Of a stretch of 64,000 nt of DNA, positions 34,072 to 42,170 are shown piece by piece. Numbering within the stretch: position 1 is the stretch's first letter; every line of letters starts with the position of its first letter. The translations under genes were made by a program, and so were the position numbers. This DNA comes from Streptomyces fructofermentans (GTDB lineage: Bacteria > Actinomycetota > Actinomycetes > Streptomycetales > Streptomycetaceae). Location of the stretch: contig NZ_BMWD01000003.1 in the NCBI RefSeq assembly GCF_014651055.1, positions 62,001 to 126,000 of the forward strand. Reading direction: 5' to 3'. Under the pieces are notes generated by a model, which worked only from the letters and a program-made list of their open reading frames with translations, made no database searches and was not told the DNA's origin.

Positions 34072-35373
34072 ATGACTGAAATCACTCAAGAGGAGGCTAT
34101 TAACGCCCTCAAGAGAGTCGTCGCCATCGACGCATGGACGGAAAATCACCTAATTCTAGAAACACCGATTCAAGTCGATTCGAAAACTCAGGCGACGCGG
34201 TTTGATATTTCAGATCTACGGGCGGCAGTAAGCGGTCTCAACGGGGCATCAAGAGACAATTGCGCCCAGATCAAATGGCCTAACCGTTGCGAGCTTTTGA
34301 TCGTAAGGAATAGCTCAATTGGACCAGCAGGCATTCTTCCCCGCGATCTGGAAGAGTTGACCTCATCCAACGATACCGGCCTACGGTATTCCATCGGAGA
34401 TCCGTCCCTCGAGTTCTCCCTCAACCTCCTCCTCAACGATAACGATGCACCACCACGGAGGGGTGCACTCTACATCCAGACGGCCCGCCGGAGGCTGCGC
34501 AATAGGACAAGCTATGGATTCTACGAAGCCAATACATCCGCTGATGAGTTCTCTCTCACTCAAGCAGTCTCCGAGGCAATGCCGTTCATGACTCTCCGAA
34601 TTGAGTCAACACAGGCACGACCAGATTTCAAAGACGTAGCGGAGGCATTCCTGTTTCAGCTCGCCTTCAACTACGACCTCTCATTCCGGGTAGCACCGAA
34701 CGCGGATCACCTGACGGGTGCAGGGCGAGTACGCAGACGCGGACGAGCTCAAGAAGCCGCAATGGATGCACCGAGAATGACCTACAACTCGGACTTGGTA
34801 CATCACTACCAGCTAGCCGTTTCGGCCGAAAGCCCCATGCTGCAATATCTTTCGTACTATCACATTGCCGAACATTTCTTCGAGAAGGTTTTTAATGATG
34901 ACTTCGCCGAGCAGGTGCGGAGGAAGATCGCAGATCCGGCCTTTTCACTGAAACGCACAAAAGATATTCAAGGCGTGATTAAGCTAGTCACCTCTAATCA
35001 GCGAAAAGTGCGCGATGAAGGCGGCGTTGACGAGCAGCGCGCACTAGCATTGACATTGGAGAAATTTGTCGAAACTGACCGCCTACTCGATGACTTGAGG
35101 ACACACGATGCAAGCTTGATTGACTACTATAAGGAGAATTCTCCATCATTCTCGGAGAATGTTACTGTGGATCTCGAAGCCAGCCGAGAAACTGAAATGA
35201 AGGCCGCCCTGGCAAAGCGCATCTACCAGACGCGAAACTCTCTAGTCCACGCCAAGGACGGCGCTCGGCCGAAATATTCTCCTTTCATCGATGACGATGA
35301 ACTTTCCAAAGAAATTCCTCTTGTGCGCTTTTGCGCTGAACAAGTAATCATTGCGCACGGGAAAGTAATGTGA
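34072..35373 (+). CDS. HEPN-domain cargo protein (candidate antiphage RNase)
   Basis: 433 residues, no signal or membrane segment. The C-terminal third is helical, with SPMLQYLSYYHIAEHFFEKV (about 258-277) and the motif RNSLVH (about 388-393), the R-x4-H signature of HEPN ribonucleases, set in KRIYQTRNSLVHAKDG and followed by a closing helix. This resembles the Apea-like HEPN group. The N-terminal half (about 1-240) is not recognised and may sense the trigger. GC content is near half, far below its neighbours, with many A/T-ending codons: clear foreign origin. GGAG 6 nt before the ATG. Confidence 0.8.
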   Translation: MTEITQEEAINALKRVVAIDAWTENHLILETPIQVDSKTQATRFDISDLRAAVSGLNGASRDNCAQIKWPNRCELLIVRNSSIGPAGILPRDLEELTSSNDTGLRYSIGDPSLEFSLNLLLNDNDAPPRRGALYIQTARRRLRNRTSYGFYEANTSADEFSLTQAVSEAMPFMTLRIESTQARPDFKDVAEAFLFQLAFNYDLSFRVAPNADHLTGAGRVRRRGRAQEAAMDAPRMTYNSDLVHHYQLAVSAESPMLQYLSYYHIAEHFFEKVFNDDFAEQVRRKIADPAFSLKRTKDIQGVIKLVTSNQRKVRDEGGVDEQRALALTLEKFVETDRLLDDLRTHDASLIDYYKENSPSFSENVTVDLEASRETEMKAALAKRIYQTRNSLVHAKDGARPKYSPFIDDDELSKEIPLVRFCAEQVIIAHGKVM

Positions 35374-35514
35374 TGCTCCAAAACGTCCCGAATCAGCGCA
35401 GAACGTATTCATCAAAAGTGGCCCATCAGCTCAGGTGAGGGGACGCGGGATCAAAGCCGAGTACGCTTCCAAGTAACTTCGGGACGAAGAAATCACTCAG
35501 TTAGGGTGCGTCTC

Positions 35515-35688
35515 ATGATCAACGGCGCTCCGGCCTGTCCAGAGTGCCACCAGCCTATGAAGTCAGGCAGTCTGGTGCTCTCCAAGCGAGAGGACGACGG
35601 CCGACGGACCTGCTGGGCGTTGTGGCGGTGCGCGGACCGGCCGGACGATCCGTTGGAGGTCTGCACAGTTCCGAAACTGTTTCGCTGA
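35515..35688 (+). CDS. small zinc-ribbon-like protein
   Basis: 57 residues (MINGAPACPECHQPMKSGSL ... RRTCWALWRCADR ... EVCTVPKLFR). CPEC plus later Cys suggest a zinc site. GTG at 35506 is an alternative start with three more codons. Last gene before attR; unknown function. Confidence 0.6.
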   Translation: MINGAPACPECHQPMKSGSLVLSKREDDGRRTCWALWRCADRPDDPLEVCTVPKLFR

Positions 35689-35705
35689 CATCCAACTCTG
35701 ACATC
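35685..35705 (+). repeat. right arm-type repeat pair
   Basis: CTGACATC at 35685 and 35698, 13 bp apart, the same octamers and spacing as 23156/23169. Candidate Int/Xis arm sites. Confidence 0.6.
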
Positions 35706-35792
35706 AACAGGGCCGGACAGCGGCGAACAGCAGCGCCCCCGGACGACCGTCGGACCAGCCGTCGACGGCCCCAGGGGCGGGTGTAGATCGAA

Positions 35793-35836
35793 CTCCTAAA
35801 GCGGGTGTCGCAGGTTCGAATCCTGCCGGGGGCACA
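35793..35836 (+). repeat. attR, 44-bp att core
   Basis: Identical to 23075-23118; the original tRNA-Arg 3' half, now detached from its 5' half. Confidence 0.93.
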
Positions 35837-35841
35837 CGGCC

Positions 35842-35882
35842 AAGGGCCAGTTCAGAGGGGCGATCCTCTCGAACTGGCCCTT
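35842..35882 (+). terminator. original tRNA-Arg terminator beyond attR
   Basis: AAGGGCCAGTTC and GAACTGGCCCTT, a perfect 12-bp stem with an inner AGAGG/CCTCT stem, followed by TTCG. It was the tRNA terminator before the element inserted. Confidence 0.8.
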
Positions 35883-35911
35883 TCGTATGGTCCCGGCCGT
35901 GCCACTCCCGT

Positions 35912-35956
35912 GCACCCCGAAGCGGGCGTCGCCGGTTCGAGTCCCGCTCGGGGCAC
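35912..35956 (+). repeat. degenerate second copy of the tRNA-Arg 3' half (relic att)
   Basis: AAGCGGGCGTCGCCGGTTCGAG and on to CGGGGCAC aligns with the att core at about 34 of 44 positions. The T-stem is damaged. Followed by its own terminator hairpin at 35965. Looks like the scar of an older element. Confidence 0.7.
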
Positions 35957-35964
35957 ACCGTTAT

Positions 35965-36002
35965 GGGCCGGTCCCGGAGGGTTGATCCTCCGGGACCGGC
36001 CC
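35965..36002 (+). terminator. 16-bp hairpin after relic att
   Basis: GGGCCGGTCCCGGAGG and CCTCCGGGACCGGCCC with a 6-nt loop. The same tRNA-end-plus-terminator layout as at 35793-35882. Confidence 0.75.
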
Positions 36003-36070
36003 TTCGCCGTGACCGCGGCCGTGCCTCACGCGTGCCGCGACGCCACCGGCGTCCGCCTCTCGTCGCGCCG

Positions 36071-36808
36071 TCAGCCCATGGCCGGACGCGGTTCGCTGCC
36101 GTGCAGTCGGCGGGCGAGGCGGCCGAGCAGGACTGCGTTGATCAGGCCGGACAGGGTGACTCCGATGAGCAGGATCAGGGAGCCCAGCCAGGGAAGGGCG
36201 GAGTAGTACTCCGCGGGTCCCGCGAGCAGCAGGGCGAGAGGGCTGAACGGCGCCGTGGCCATGACCGGCCAGATCGCGGCGAATCCCGCGTCCTGCTGCA
36301 CATACGCGGCGTACAGGAAGAACCCCAGCGCTGCGGCGACCACGGCGAGGTAGCCGCGCGCGAGCCAGTTGTCCAGCGCCGGCGCCAGCACGCCCCGAAG
36401 CCCGCGCGGGCCGTCCTGCTCGGCCATCACCCGTCTCGGAGGGGTCTCCGTGCCCGGTCGGGATGCGGATGCGGCGGGCGTCCGGGGTGTGGCCGGGCGG
36501 GTGGTGACGGCGCCGAGTACGCAGGCGTTCACCAGCGCGCACACCGCGAGCCACAGGCCCACCGCGCCGAGAGCGAGGAAGTCGGCCGCACCCTCCACGG
36601 TGGACCCGGGATCGAGGGGGAGGAACAGCGCCACGGTGCACAGGGGTGCCGTCAGCAGCAGCGGCACCGCGGCGAAGGGGCTGTCCGGGAAGAGGAACAT
36701 GGCCACGAGGGAGACACCGAAGACGACCAGGTAGCTCCGCGCGAGCCAACTGTCCCGGGCGAGCACAGCAAGTCGACGCAGACGGTGCGGTTGGGAAGTG
36801 CTGGGCAT
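36071..36808 (-). CDS. membrane protein with two SCO4225-like halves
   Basis: 245 residues. Two similar halves, each starting (S/N)WLAR(S/G)YL and containing three hydrophobic segments: about 20-105 and about 145-235, joined by a Thr/Pro/Arg linker. Each half has a F/AAxxP(V/L)xxTAP motif. Resembles SCO4225-family membrane proteins (from memory), here as an internal duplication. ATG 36808 with AAGGAAG upstream. Confidence 0.75.
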   Translation of the reverse strand: MPSTSQPHRLRRLAVLARDSWLARSYLVVFGVSLVAMFLFPDSPFAAVPLLLTAPLCTVALFLPLDPGSTVEGAADFLALGAVGLWLAVCALVNACVLGAVTTRPATPRTPAASASRPGTETPPRRVMAEQDGPRGLRGVLAPALDNWLARGYLAVVAAALGFFLYAAYVQQDAGFAAIWPVMATAPFSPLALLLAGPAEYYSALPWLGSLILLIGVTLSGLINAVLLGRLARRLHGSEPRPAMG

Positions 36809-37108
36809 CGGGCTTCCTTCGGATCGGTCCGGCTGTTGACGACCACACTGGACCGCGGGGAAACACTCGATCATGAGTACCCGTACTCAATGGCAGAACC
36901 ACAAGACCACAGGGCTACTCACACCCGGTGCCCCACCCGGATTCCGGGGTGCCGGTGCTGTTCGCTGAGCCGCAGGGCCGCAGGGCCGCAGGGCCGCAGG
37001 GCCGCTGCCCGGTCCGCCCCCGGACGAAGCCGGGAGCGGACCGGACGCAACGGGCAGACCGGGTGGAGCGGGCGGACCGGTGGAGCGCAGGCTGGAGCGG
37101 CGGCGTCC

Positions 37109-37639
37109 TCAGCCGGCGCTGGCGGTGCGGATGTCCGTGACGTCGCCCGACACCGGCTCCAGTTCCACGACGAGGTCGGTCCTCACCGTCGGCGACTCCC
37201 CGCCGCCGAAGGTCAGTGTGACGACGACCTCCAGGCCGTTGCCGCCCTCGCTCACCGTCCACCGCACCGGGACGTTCTGGGCGCGCAGGACACCGTCCGC
37301 CCCGTTCGCCCTCTCCCACAGCGCCAGCCGCTTGGCGAAAGCCGGCGTCAGGTAGCGCGCACGCAGCGCCTTGGCGAGTGCGGTGTCCGGGCCCTCGGCG
37401 GCGTCCTTCGCGTCCACGTACGCGCCGTAGAAGTCGGCCACCCGGGTCACCGGGTCGCCGTTGAAGCCGCTGACCGACCGGGGCGCGGCGGCCGCCTTCG
37501 CGTACGCCTTGCCGGGGGCCGGGACGGCGGCCTGTGCCAGTGCCTGTGTCGACACGCTGAGACCGACGGCCAGGAGGAGACCGGCGGCGACGGCCGCCCG
37601 GCGACCCGGACGACGGCGTGCGTGGGTGTTGCTGCTCAT
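37109..37639 (-). CDS. secreted protein of unknown function
   Basis: 176 residues. Signal peptide: RRRPGRRAAVAAGLLLAVGLSVSTQALAQA. The mature part has FYGAYVDAKD, ARYLTPAFAKRLALWERANG and a C-terminal beta-rich segment (VVVTLTFGGGESPTVRTDLV), the fold pattern of small NTF2/DUF3828-like secreted proteins. No catalytic motif. Start ATG 37639. Confidence 0.75.
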   Translation of the reverse strand: MSSNTHARRRPGRRAAVAAGLLLAVGLSVSTQALAQAAVPAPGKAYAKAAAAPRSVSGFNGDPVTRVADFYGAYVDAKDAAEGPDTALAKALRARYLTPAFAKRLALWERANGADGVLRAQNVPVRWTVSEGGNGLEVVVTLTFGGGESPTVRTDLVVELEPVSGDVTDIRTASAG

Positions 37640-38058
37640 GTCGTGTCTTCTTTCTTGGAGGACGCCTGAGGCCGCCGAAGGGCGGTGCAGGACGGCGCAG
37701 GACGGCGCAGGACGTACTTGCGTCGGGCACTCGGGCACAGGGATGCCCGGTACGCAGGTGGGGGGGTGGAGTCGTCACCAGGTGCGGCCGGGGCCCCGGT
37801 CCCGCCCCGGCCGGTGCGACACCCACAGCTTCGAGCGCACCGGGAACCCGTCGCAACCAACCCCGGTCGACCCGCAACGACGCAACCGTCCCACCCGCTC
37901 CGACCTGCGCGAACGTGCACTGCCTGGGACGCGGTACCGGGACGCCGTACCGGAACGCGGGGACGGCCTCGTGGCGTTCCCGGCCGTCCTCCGGACGTCG
38001 ACGGTTGCCTCCGGGGCCGCCGTCGTGCGGCGGCGTCACGGATACGTAGAGTGCGGCC
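37640..38058. other. 419-bp divergent gap, nothing specific
   Basis: Between two divergent genes. Short direct repeats GGACGGCGCA (37687-37715) are visible; promoters expected but not identified. Confidence 0.4.
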
Positions 38059-38418
38059 ATGGCGGTCATGGATGTGCGCAACGACTCCACCGGATGGCTC
38101 ACGCTGTGGCTCGAACCGCTGGGGGAGGACCGGTGGTTGAAGCCGGGCGAGAGGCTCCGCGTCCGGTCCGACTACCGCGGCGACGACCTGGCCTTCTCCG
38201 TCGATCTGTGGACCGACGAGGAGGACCGGGCGGCCGGCATCGAGAACATCGCCGTCTGGATCGAGGCCGGCGACTGCTACGCCGAGGTCACCGACGCCGC
38301 CGGCGATGTCGTCGAGTGCGGCCACCAACGCCCGGTGGAGATCAGCAGGAAGTGGGCGGCGTCGCGCGAGGAGGCACGCCGGCGCATCGATTCCCGAACG
38401 GCTCCGGAGAGCTCCTGA
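38059..38418 (+). CDS. small conserved protein, relative of AICE gene 31813
   Basis: 119 residues: LTLWLEPLGEDRWLKPGERL, then RVRSDYRGDD, and DAAGDVVECGHQRPVEI. Aligns along its length with the AICE-borne protein at 31813 (KPGExLxVRS, DAxGxxxExGHQRP). No signal peptide; beta-rich. Function unknown. ATG at 38068 is an alternative start. Confidence 0.78.
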   Translation: MAVMDVRNDSTGWLTLWLEPLGEDRWLKPGERLRVRSDYRGDDLAFSVDLWTDEEDRAAGIENIAVWIEAGDCYAEVTDAAGDVVECGHQRPVEISRKWAASREEARRRIDSRTAPESS

Positions 38419-38787
38419 ACCGTCCGCGACCGTGAGTGGTCCGGAAGCCGGAAACCCGGGGGCCCGGAGGTACGGAGTCCCGGCCTCGGGCGCCTCCCCT
38501 CCCGAAGTCGTCCCGGTGCCACCCCCGGAGTCAACTCGAAGTCATCCCGAAACGCATCCCAGGCTTCCCTGTTTCCGCAGGTCGCCGGGGGTGGGATGTT
38601 CCATCGTTGCAGGTTGGCCGATGCGTCTTGTCCCGTGCCGACGAGGCGTCAGAAGCTGTGGCTGTCGCACCGGCTGAGACGGCCGAACGCCCCGGCAGGG
38701 CCACGACCGGCCCGGCACACGCCTCGCTCAGCGGGGCCGAAGCGCCGGTGCGCACGACCTCGTACCGATCAGAGAAGGAACACCCGG
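38419..38787. other. 369-bp gap, nothing specific
   Basis: No gene or clear structure seen; the open frames here are extensions of the next gene without conserved sequence. Confidence 0.4.
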
Positions 38788-39498
38788 ATGAACGTGAAGT
38801 CCCTTGTGAGCAGCCGTGCGGCCCTGTCCGCGGGCATCCTCCTGGCTCTCGGATGCGGTGTCTCGGCGCAGGCGTCCAGCACCGAACCGCAGTCCGGCAC
38901 GACACCGCGAGCGACCACCACCGCACCGCAGGCGGCCGGCACGGCACCGCGGGCGACCACCACCGCACCGAAGGCATCCGCGACGGCACCGCAGGCGACC
39001 AGGACCGCACCGAAGGCGGCAGCCACCTCACCGAGGACGGCCGGCTCGACGGCCGCCGTCCCCGCCTGCACCCAGGAGGTCCTCGGTGTGTCCGCCGTGA
39101 AGGAGCCCGCGGACAGCGTGGACGCCAGGCACCTCCTCCTCACCGTCCAGAACGCCGGCGACAAGAAGTGCAAGCTCTACCGCTACCCCCTCGTGCGGCT
39201 CGGCGACGGCCGCACCACGGCCCCCGTGATCGAGGAGAGCGACCCGGACCCGGGGGTGCCCGTCACCCTCGCCCCGGGTGAGGAGGCCTACGCCGGTCTG
39301 CTCGTCAACGGGCCCATGGACGAGTACGAGGCGAAGAGCATCACCCTCACCCTCCAGGGCCGCAGGCCCGGCAGCAACGCGGGCGGGCCGATCGACGTCC
39401 CCATGCCCGTCGAGACGTTGTACGCCAACGACTTCCAGCGGGTCACCTACTGGACGACCGCTCCCGGCTACGCACTGGACTTCATCATGTCGAAGTGA
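38788..39498 (+). CDS. secreted DUF4232-type protein
   Basis: 236 residues. Signal peptide (SLVSSRAALSAGILLALGCGVSAQA), a linker of repeated TAPxAxxTAPxA units (about 30-90, encoded by a DNA minisatellite), then a beta-sandwich with two Cys (PACTQEVLGVS, KKCKLYRYPLVRL) and PGEEAYAGLLV typical of DUF4232. Probably cell-wall exposed. AGAAGGA before the ATG. Converges with the HTH gene. Confidence 0.78.
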   Translation: MNVKSLVSSRAALSAGILLALGCGVSAQASSTEPQSGTTPRATTTAPQAAGTAPRATTTAPKASATAPQATRTAPKAAATSPRTAGSTAAVPACTQEVLGVSAVKEPADSVDARHLLLTVQNAGDKKCKLYRYPLVRLGDGRTTAPVIEESDPDPGVPVTLAPGEEAYAGLLVNGPMDEYEAKSITLTLQGRRPGSNAGGPIDVPMPVETLYANDFQRVTYWTTAPGYALDFIMSK

Positions 39499-39554
39499 CG
39501 CGGCCGTATCGGGACCCTGCCGGGCGGCCGTCGGCGGTACGGCTCCTCGGTGCG

Positions 39555-40925
39555 TCAACCCTCGTCGGATTCCGCCGCGTTGTCGGAGTTCGCGGTCATG
39601 GGGATCCAGCCGCGGGGGTCGCGGTACCAGTAGTGCGGCAGCCCTTCGATGCTCGTGGTGCGGAACGGGCGGCCGTGGTCGTCGATGCGCACCGTGCCGG
39701 TCCGGCCCTGCGAGGACCAGTCGAGTTCGAGGTACCAGTCGCAGGTGCAGGACTCGGTGCGCGCGGAGACCAGCAGTACCTCCGGCTCGCTCAGGGACAC
39801 CCGGTAGGGGAAGTCGACCGCGGTGTCCGCCCGCCCCGGGTCGTTGCCGGCCACCGAACGGGCCAGGGTCCGGCGCGCGTCGAGGTCCACGGCGAAGTGG
39901 CGGGGGACGAGGGGGGCGCCGCAGCCCTCGTACGTGGAGTAGGCGATGCCCCGGCGGACGGCGGGGGTGGTGCGGTTGACCACGCGCACGTGCAGGGCCT
40001 CCAGTACGACCGCCGCGGAGCCGCGTCCCTGGACCGAGACGCGAAGGTCGGTGGTGCGCCCGTGCACCGCCTGCTGGGAGGCGGCCCACGCCTCGGCGTC
40101 CGCCGGGGCCGGCGGCGGCGGGACCTCCTTCGGCGACTTGGCGATGACGTAGTCGTGGTCGCATTCGAGTTGCCAGAGCTGGGAGTTGGAGGTCCAGGTG
40201 AGCGGGGTCCGCGGCGGGGCCGTACCGGCGCCGGTGCCGTCCTCCCCGCGGCGGTCGGCGTCGCGCCCGTCGGACGCCGAGGGTTTGGGTACGGCACGGG
40301 CGGAGGCCGACGGATCGTGGCTCGGGGAGGGTCCGGCGAGGGGTCTGCCGCCTTCGTCCCCGGCCGGCGCGGAGTTGTGCGGCGCGGTGCGGGCGGAGGC
40401 CGACGGTTCGCCGCCGGACGGGGGTCCGGCGGCGGAGGTGACGAGACCCGCGAGCGCGACGGCGAGCGCTGCCGCCAGCGCGACGGATCGCGCGGGCCGT
40501 CGTCGGGGGTGCCAGCACCGGGGCTGCCGCTCGGCCGGCGGGGCGGGCTCCGGAGGCTCGCCCACCGGACCGCTCCGGCTCGTCGACGCGTCCGGTGCCG
40601 AGGCGCCCGAAGTGGTGCCCGAGGCGTCCTGCGGCGCCGCTGCCCGCACGGCGTCGGACGGGCGGGGCCGCTGCCGTGCGGCGACCGCCAGGATCCACCG
40701 GCGGTGCAACTCGCCGCGCTCCTCGGCGGTGGCTCCGCAGAGGACGGCGAACCGCTCGATCCGGGTGAAGTCCAGCGGTACGGACTCTCCGGCGCAGTAG
40801 CGGTGCAGCGTGGAGGCGTTCATGCCCAGCCGGTGGCCGAGCGCCGCGTAGCTGCGGTCCGTCCGCTGCTTCAGACGTGCCAGCAGTAGGGCGAACTCCG
40901 CCACTTCGTCGTCGATTGCGTCCAT
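39555..40925 (-). CDS. HTH-domain, membrane-anchored protein
   Basis: 456 residues. N-terminal XRE-like HTH (SYAALGHRLGMNASTLHRYC, ESVPLDFTRIERFAVLCGA), a linker, one membrane segment (SVALAAALAVALAGLVTSAA, about 155-175), a low-complexity Ser/Ala/Pro stretch and an extracellular C-terminal domain with several Cys (ECDHDY, YEGCGAPLVPR, ESCTCDWYLELDW). The layout resembles other Streptomyces HTH-TM proteins. Start uncertain: ATG at 40925, 40946 or 40967. Confidence 0.75.
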   Translation of the reverse strand: MDAIDDEVAEFALLLARLKQRTDRSYAALGHRLGMNASTLHRYCAGESVPLDFTRIERFAVLCGATAEERGELHRRWILAVAARQRPRPSDAVRAAAPQDASGTTSGASAPDASTSRSGPVGEPPEPAPPAERQPRCWHPRRRPARSVALAAALAVALAGLVTSAAGPPSGGEPSASARTAPHNSAPAGDEGGRPLAGPSPSHDPSASARAVPKPSASDGRDADRRGEDGTGAGTAPPRTPLTWTSNSQLWQLECDHDYVIAKSPKEVPPPPAPADAEAWAASQQAVHGRTTDLRVSVQGRGSAAVVLEALHVRVVNRTTPAVRRGIAYSTYEGCGAPLVPRHFAVDLDARRTLARSVAGNDPGRADTAVDFPYRVSLSEPEVLLVSARTESCTCDWYLELDWSSQGRTGTVRIDDHGRPFRTTSIEGLPHYWYRDPRGWIPMTANSDNAAESDEG

Positions 40926-41151
40926 GCGGTGCGTACTCGCATCCATCCGTCGGCCCGTGCTGCCCATTCCCGGTCCGGGACACCGTCCCGACCACTCCCC
41001 CGTATCTGCACGTCAGCGGGACCGGGGTTGGTTCCAGGAACACGGCCCCACCGCGCTCACCCGCAGCGCCTCGGGCGAGCGCGGGTCGTGGCGCTAGGGT
41101 GTGGGCCTCGATCGCCACGGCGGGCCGCTCCGCCGACTCCGGAGGTACCCC

Positions 41152-41559
41152 ATGTTCGCGTCGGTGCACTGGCGTTGCCATCTGCGCGTCGGCGACCGGC
41201 ACAAGGCCGAGCGGCTGGTGGGGCGCGTGGAGGCCCTCCTGGGGCATCCCATGGAGATCACCGGTTACGAGCGCTACTGGAAGCTCCCCGGACTCGCCGA
41301 GGTCCAGCTGGTGTCGCCGCTGAACCGCTCGGACCCGGCCGACGCGCTCCTGGCGACGCTGGAGTCCGCGTGGGCGATCGGCACGGGCTGGAGTGTCGGT
41401 CCCGGAAGCGGGGACCGCCGCGAGTTCGAGGGGATCGCGGCGATCACGTCCTCCGGAAGGTTCACGGTCCCCGGGATCGAGTGGATGACCTTCTCGATCG
41501 GCGACGACTCGACCGGGACGGGCCTCGGGCGTACGTCGGTGCCCGGTCGGGCGAGTTGA
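41152..41559 (+). CDS. hypothetical protein
   Basis: 135 residues: MFASVHWRCHLRVGDRHKAE, RVEALLGHPMEITGYERYWK, GLAEVQLVSPL, then WMTFSIGDDS at the end. Soluble alpha/beta, no family recognised. Strong GGAGG 7 nt before the ATG makes it a real gene. Confidence 0.7.
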   Translation: MFASVHWRCHLRVGDRHKAERLVGRVEALLGHPMEITGYERYWKLPGLAEVQLVSPLNRSDPADALLATLESAWAIGTGWSVGPGSGDRREFEGIAAITSSGRFTVPGIEWMTFSIGDDSTGTGLGRTSVPGRAS

Positions 41560-41691
41560 CTGCGGGGCCGGGCCTTTCGGGGTGCCGGCTGCCGACCTCG
41601 GCGTGGGGCGATCTCACCCGCCGGGCGCACCCGGCGGTCGTGCCCGGCCGCGGATGCCCGGTTGTCAGAGCCCGGTGAGAGCGTGTCCGGC

Positions 41692-42042
41692 ATGGAGATG
41701 CACACGGTCCCCGGTACAGGGGACGACGAGCACGCCGTCATCGCCCGCTTCCGCCTCGCGCGCGACGGTTTCGGTGACGCCGGTCAGCGTGCCCTGGTCC
41801 ACAGGGCCGGGCGGGCGATGTCGACCGCCGTCGAGGACGCCGGTGTCGGTGAGTTCGACGGCGACGAGTTCGGAGGGGGCGAAGTCGTGCTGTACGCCTA
41901 CGGACCCGATGCCGACGCACTCTTCGCGGTCATGGAGCCGGTGCTGCGCGGCCTGCCCTTCAGGCCCGCGCACGTCGTCCTCCGACGCGGTGACGGCGAC
42001 AGCGGCAAGGGCAGCGGCGGCGAGACACGGGTCGACCTGTAG
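41692..42042 (+). CDS. hypothetical protein
   Basis: 116 residues, acidic, with EFDGDEFGGGEVVLYAYGPD, ALFAVMEPVLRGLPFRPAHV and a basic/Gly tail. Reads like a small conserved protein with a ferredoxin-like alpha/beta pattern. The start could also be TTG at 41662. No family named. Confidence 0.65.
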   Translation: MEMHTVPGTGDDEHAVIARFRLARDGFGDAGQRALVHRAGRAMSTAVEDAGVGEFDGDEFGGGEVVLYAYGPDADALFAVMEPVLRGLPFRPAHVVLRRGDGDSGKGSGGETRVDL

Positions 42043-42122
42043 TCGCCCCTCCCCCGCGTCGCTCGTGCGCCGCACCGACCGGTCGCGGGCCCCGGCGACC
42101 AGCGGACTGCGCAGGACAACTC

Positions 42123-42157
42123 GGTGGCCCCGGGGCCGCTCCCGCCCCGGGGCCACC
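42123..42157 (-). terminator. hairpin after manA
   Basis: GGTGGCCCCGGGGC and GCCCCGGGGCCACC, a perfect 14-bp stem with a 7-nt loop, 14 bp past the manA stop. Between convergent genes. Confidence 0.75.
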
Positions 42158-42170
42158 CGACCTGCAGGAA

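Larger units (their letters stand above)
23075..35836. mobile_element. AICE (pSAM2-type integrative conjugative element) in tRNA-Arg(CCU)
   Basis: Flanked by identical 44-bp direct repeats (23075-23118 and 35793-35836) made of the tRNA-Arg anticodon-to-3' half. Inside, in AICE order: tyrosine integrase, excisionase, HUH replication initiator, Spd-like spread proteins, FtsK-type translocase, GntR repressor with palindromic operators and Nudix (Pif-like) protein, then cargo. Length 12.76 kb. All expected functional modules are intact, so it may be active for excision, replication and transfer. Confidence 0.95.

Noticed and set aside
35912..35956. A complete second tRNA gene
   Set aside because: No 5' half, D-arm or anticodon arm can be built from the preceding sequence, and the T-stem is broken.
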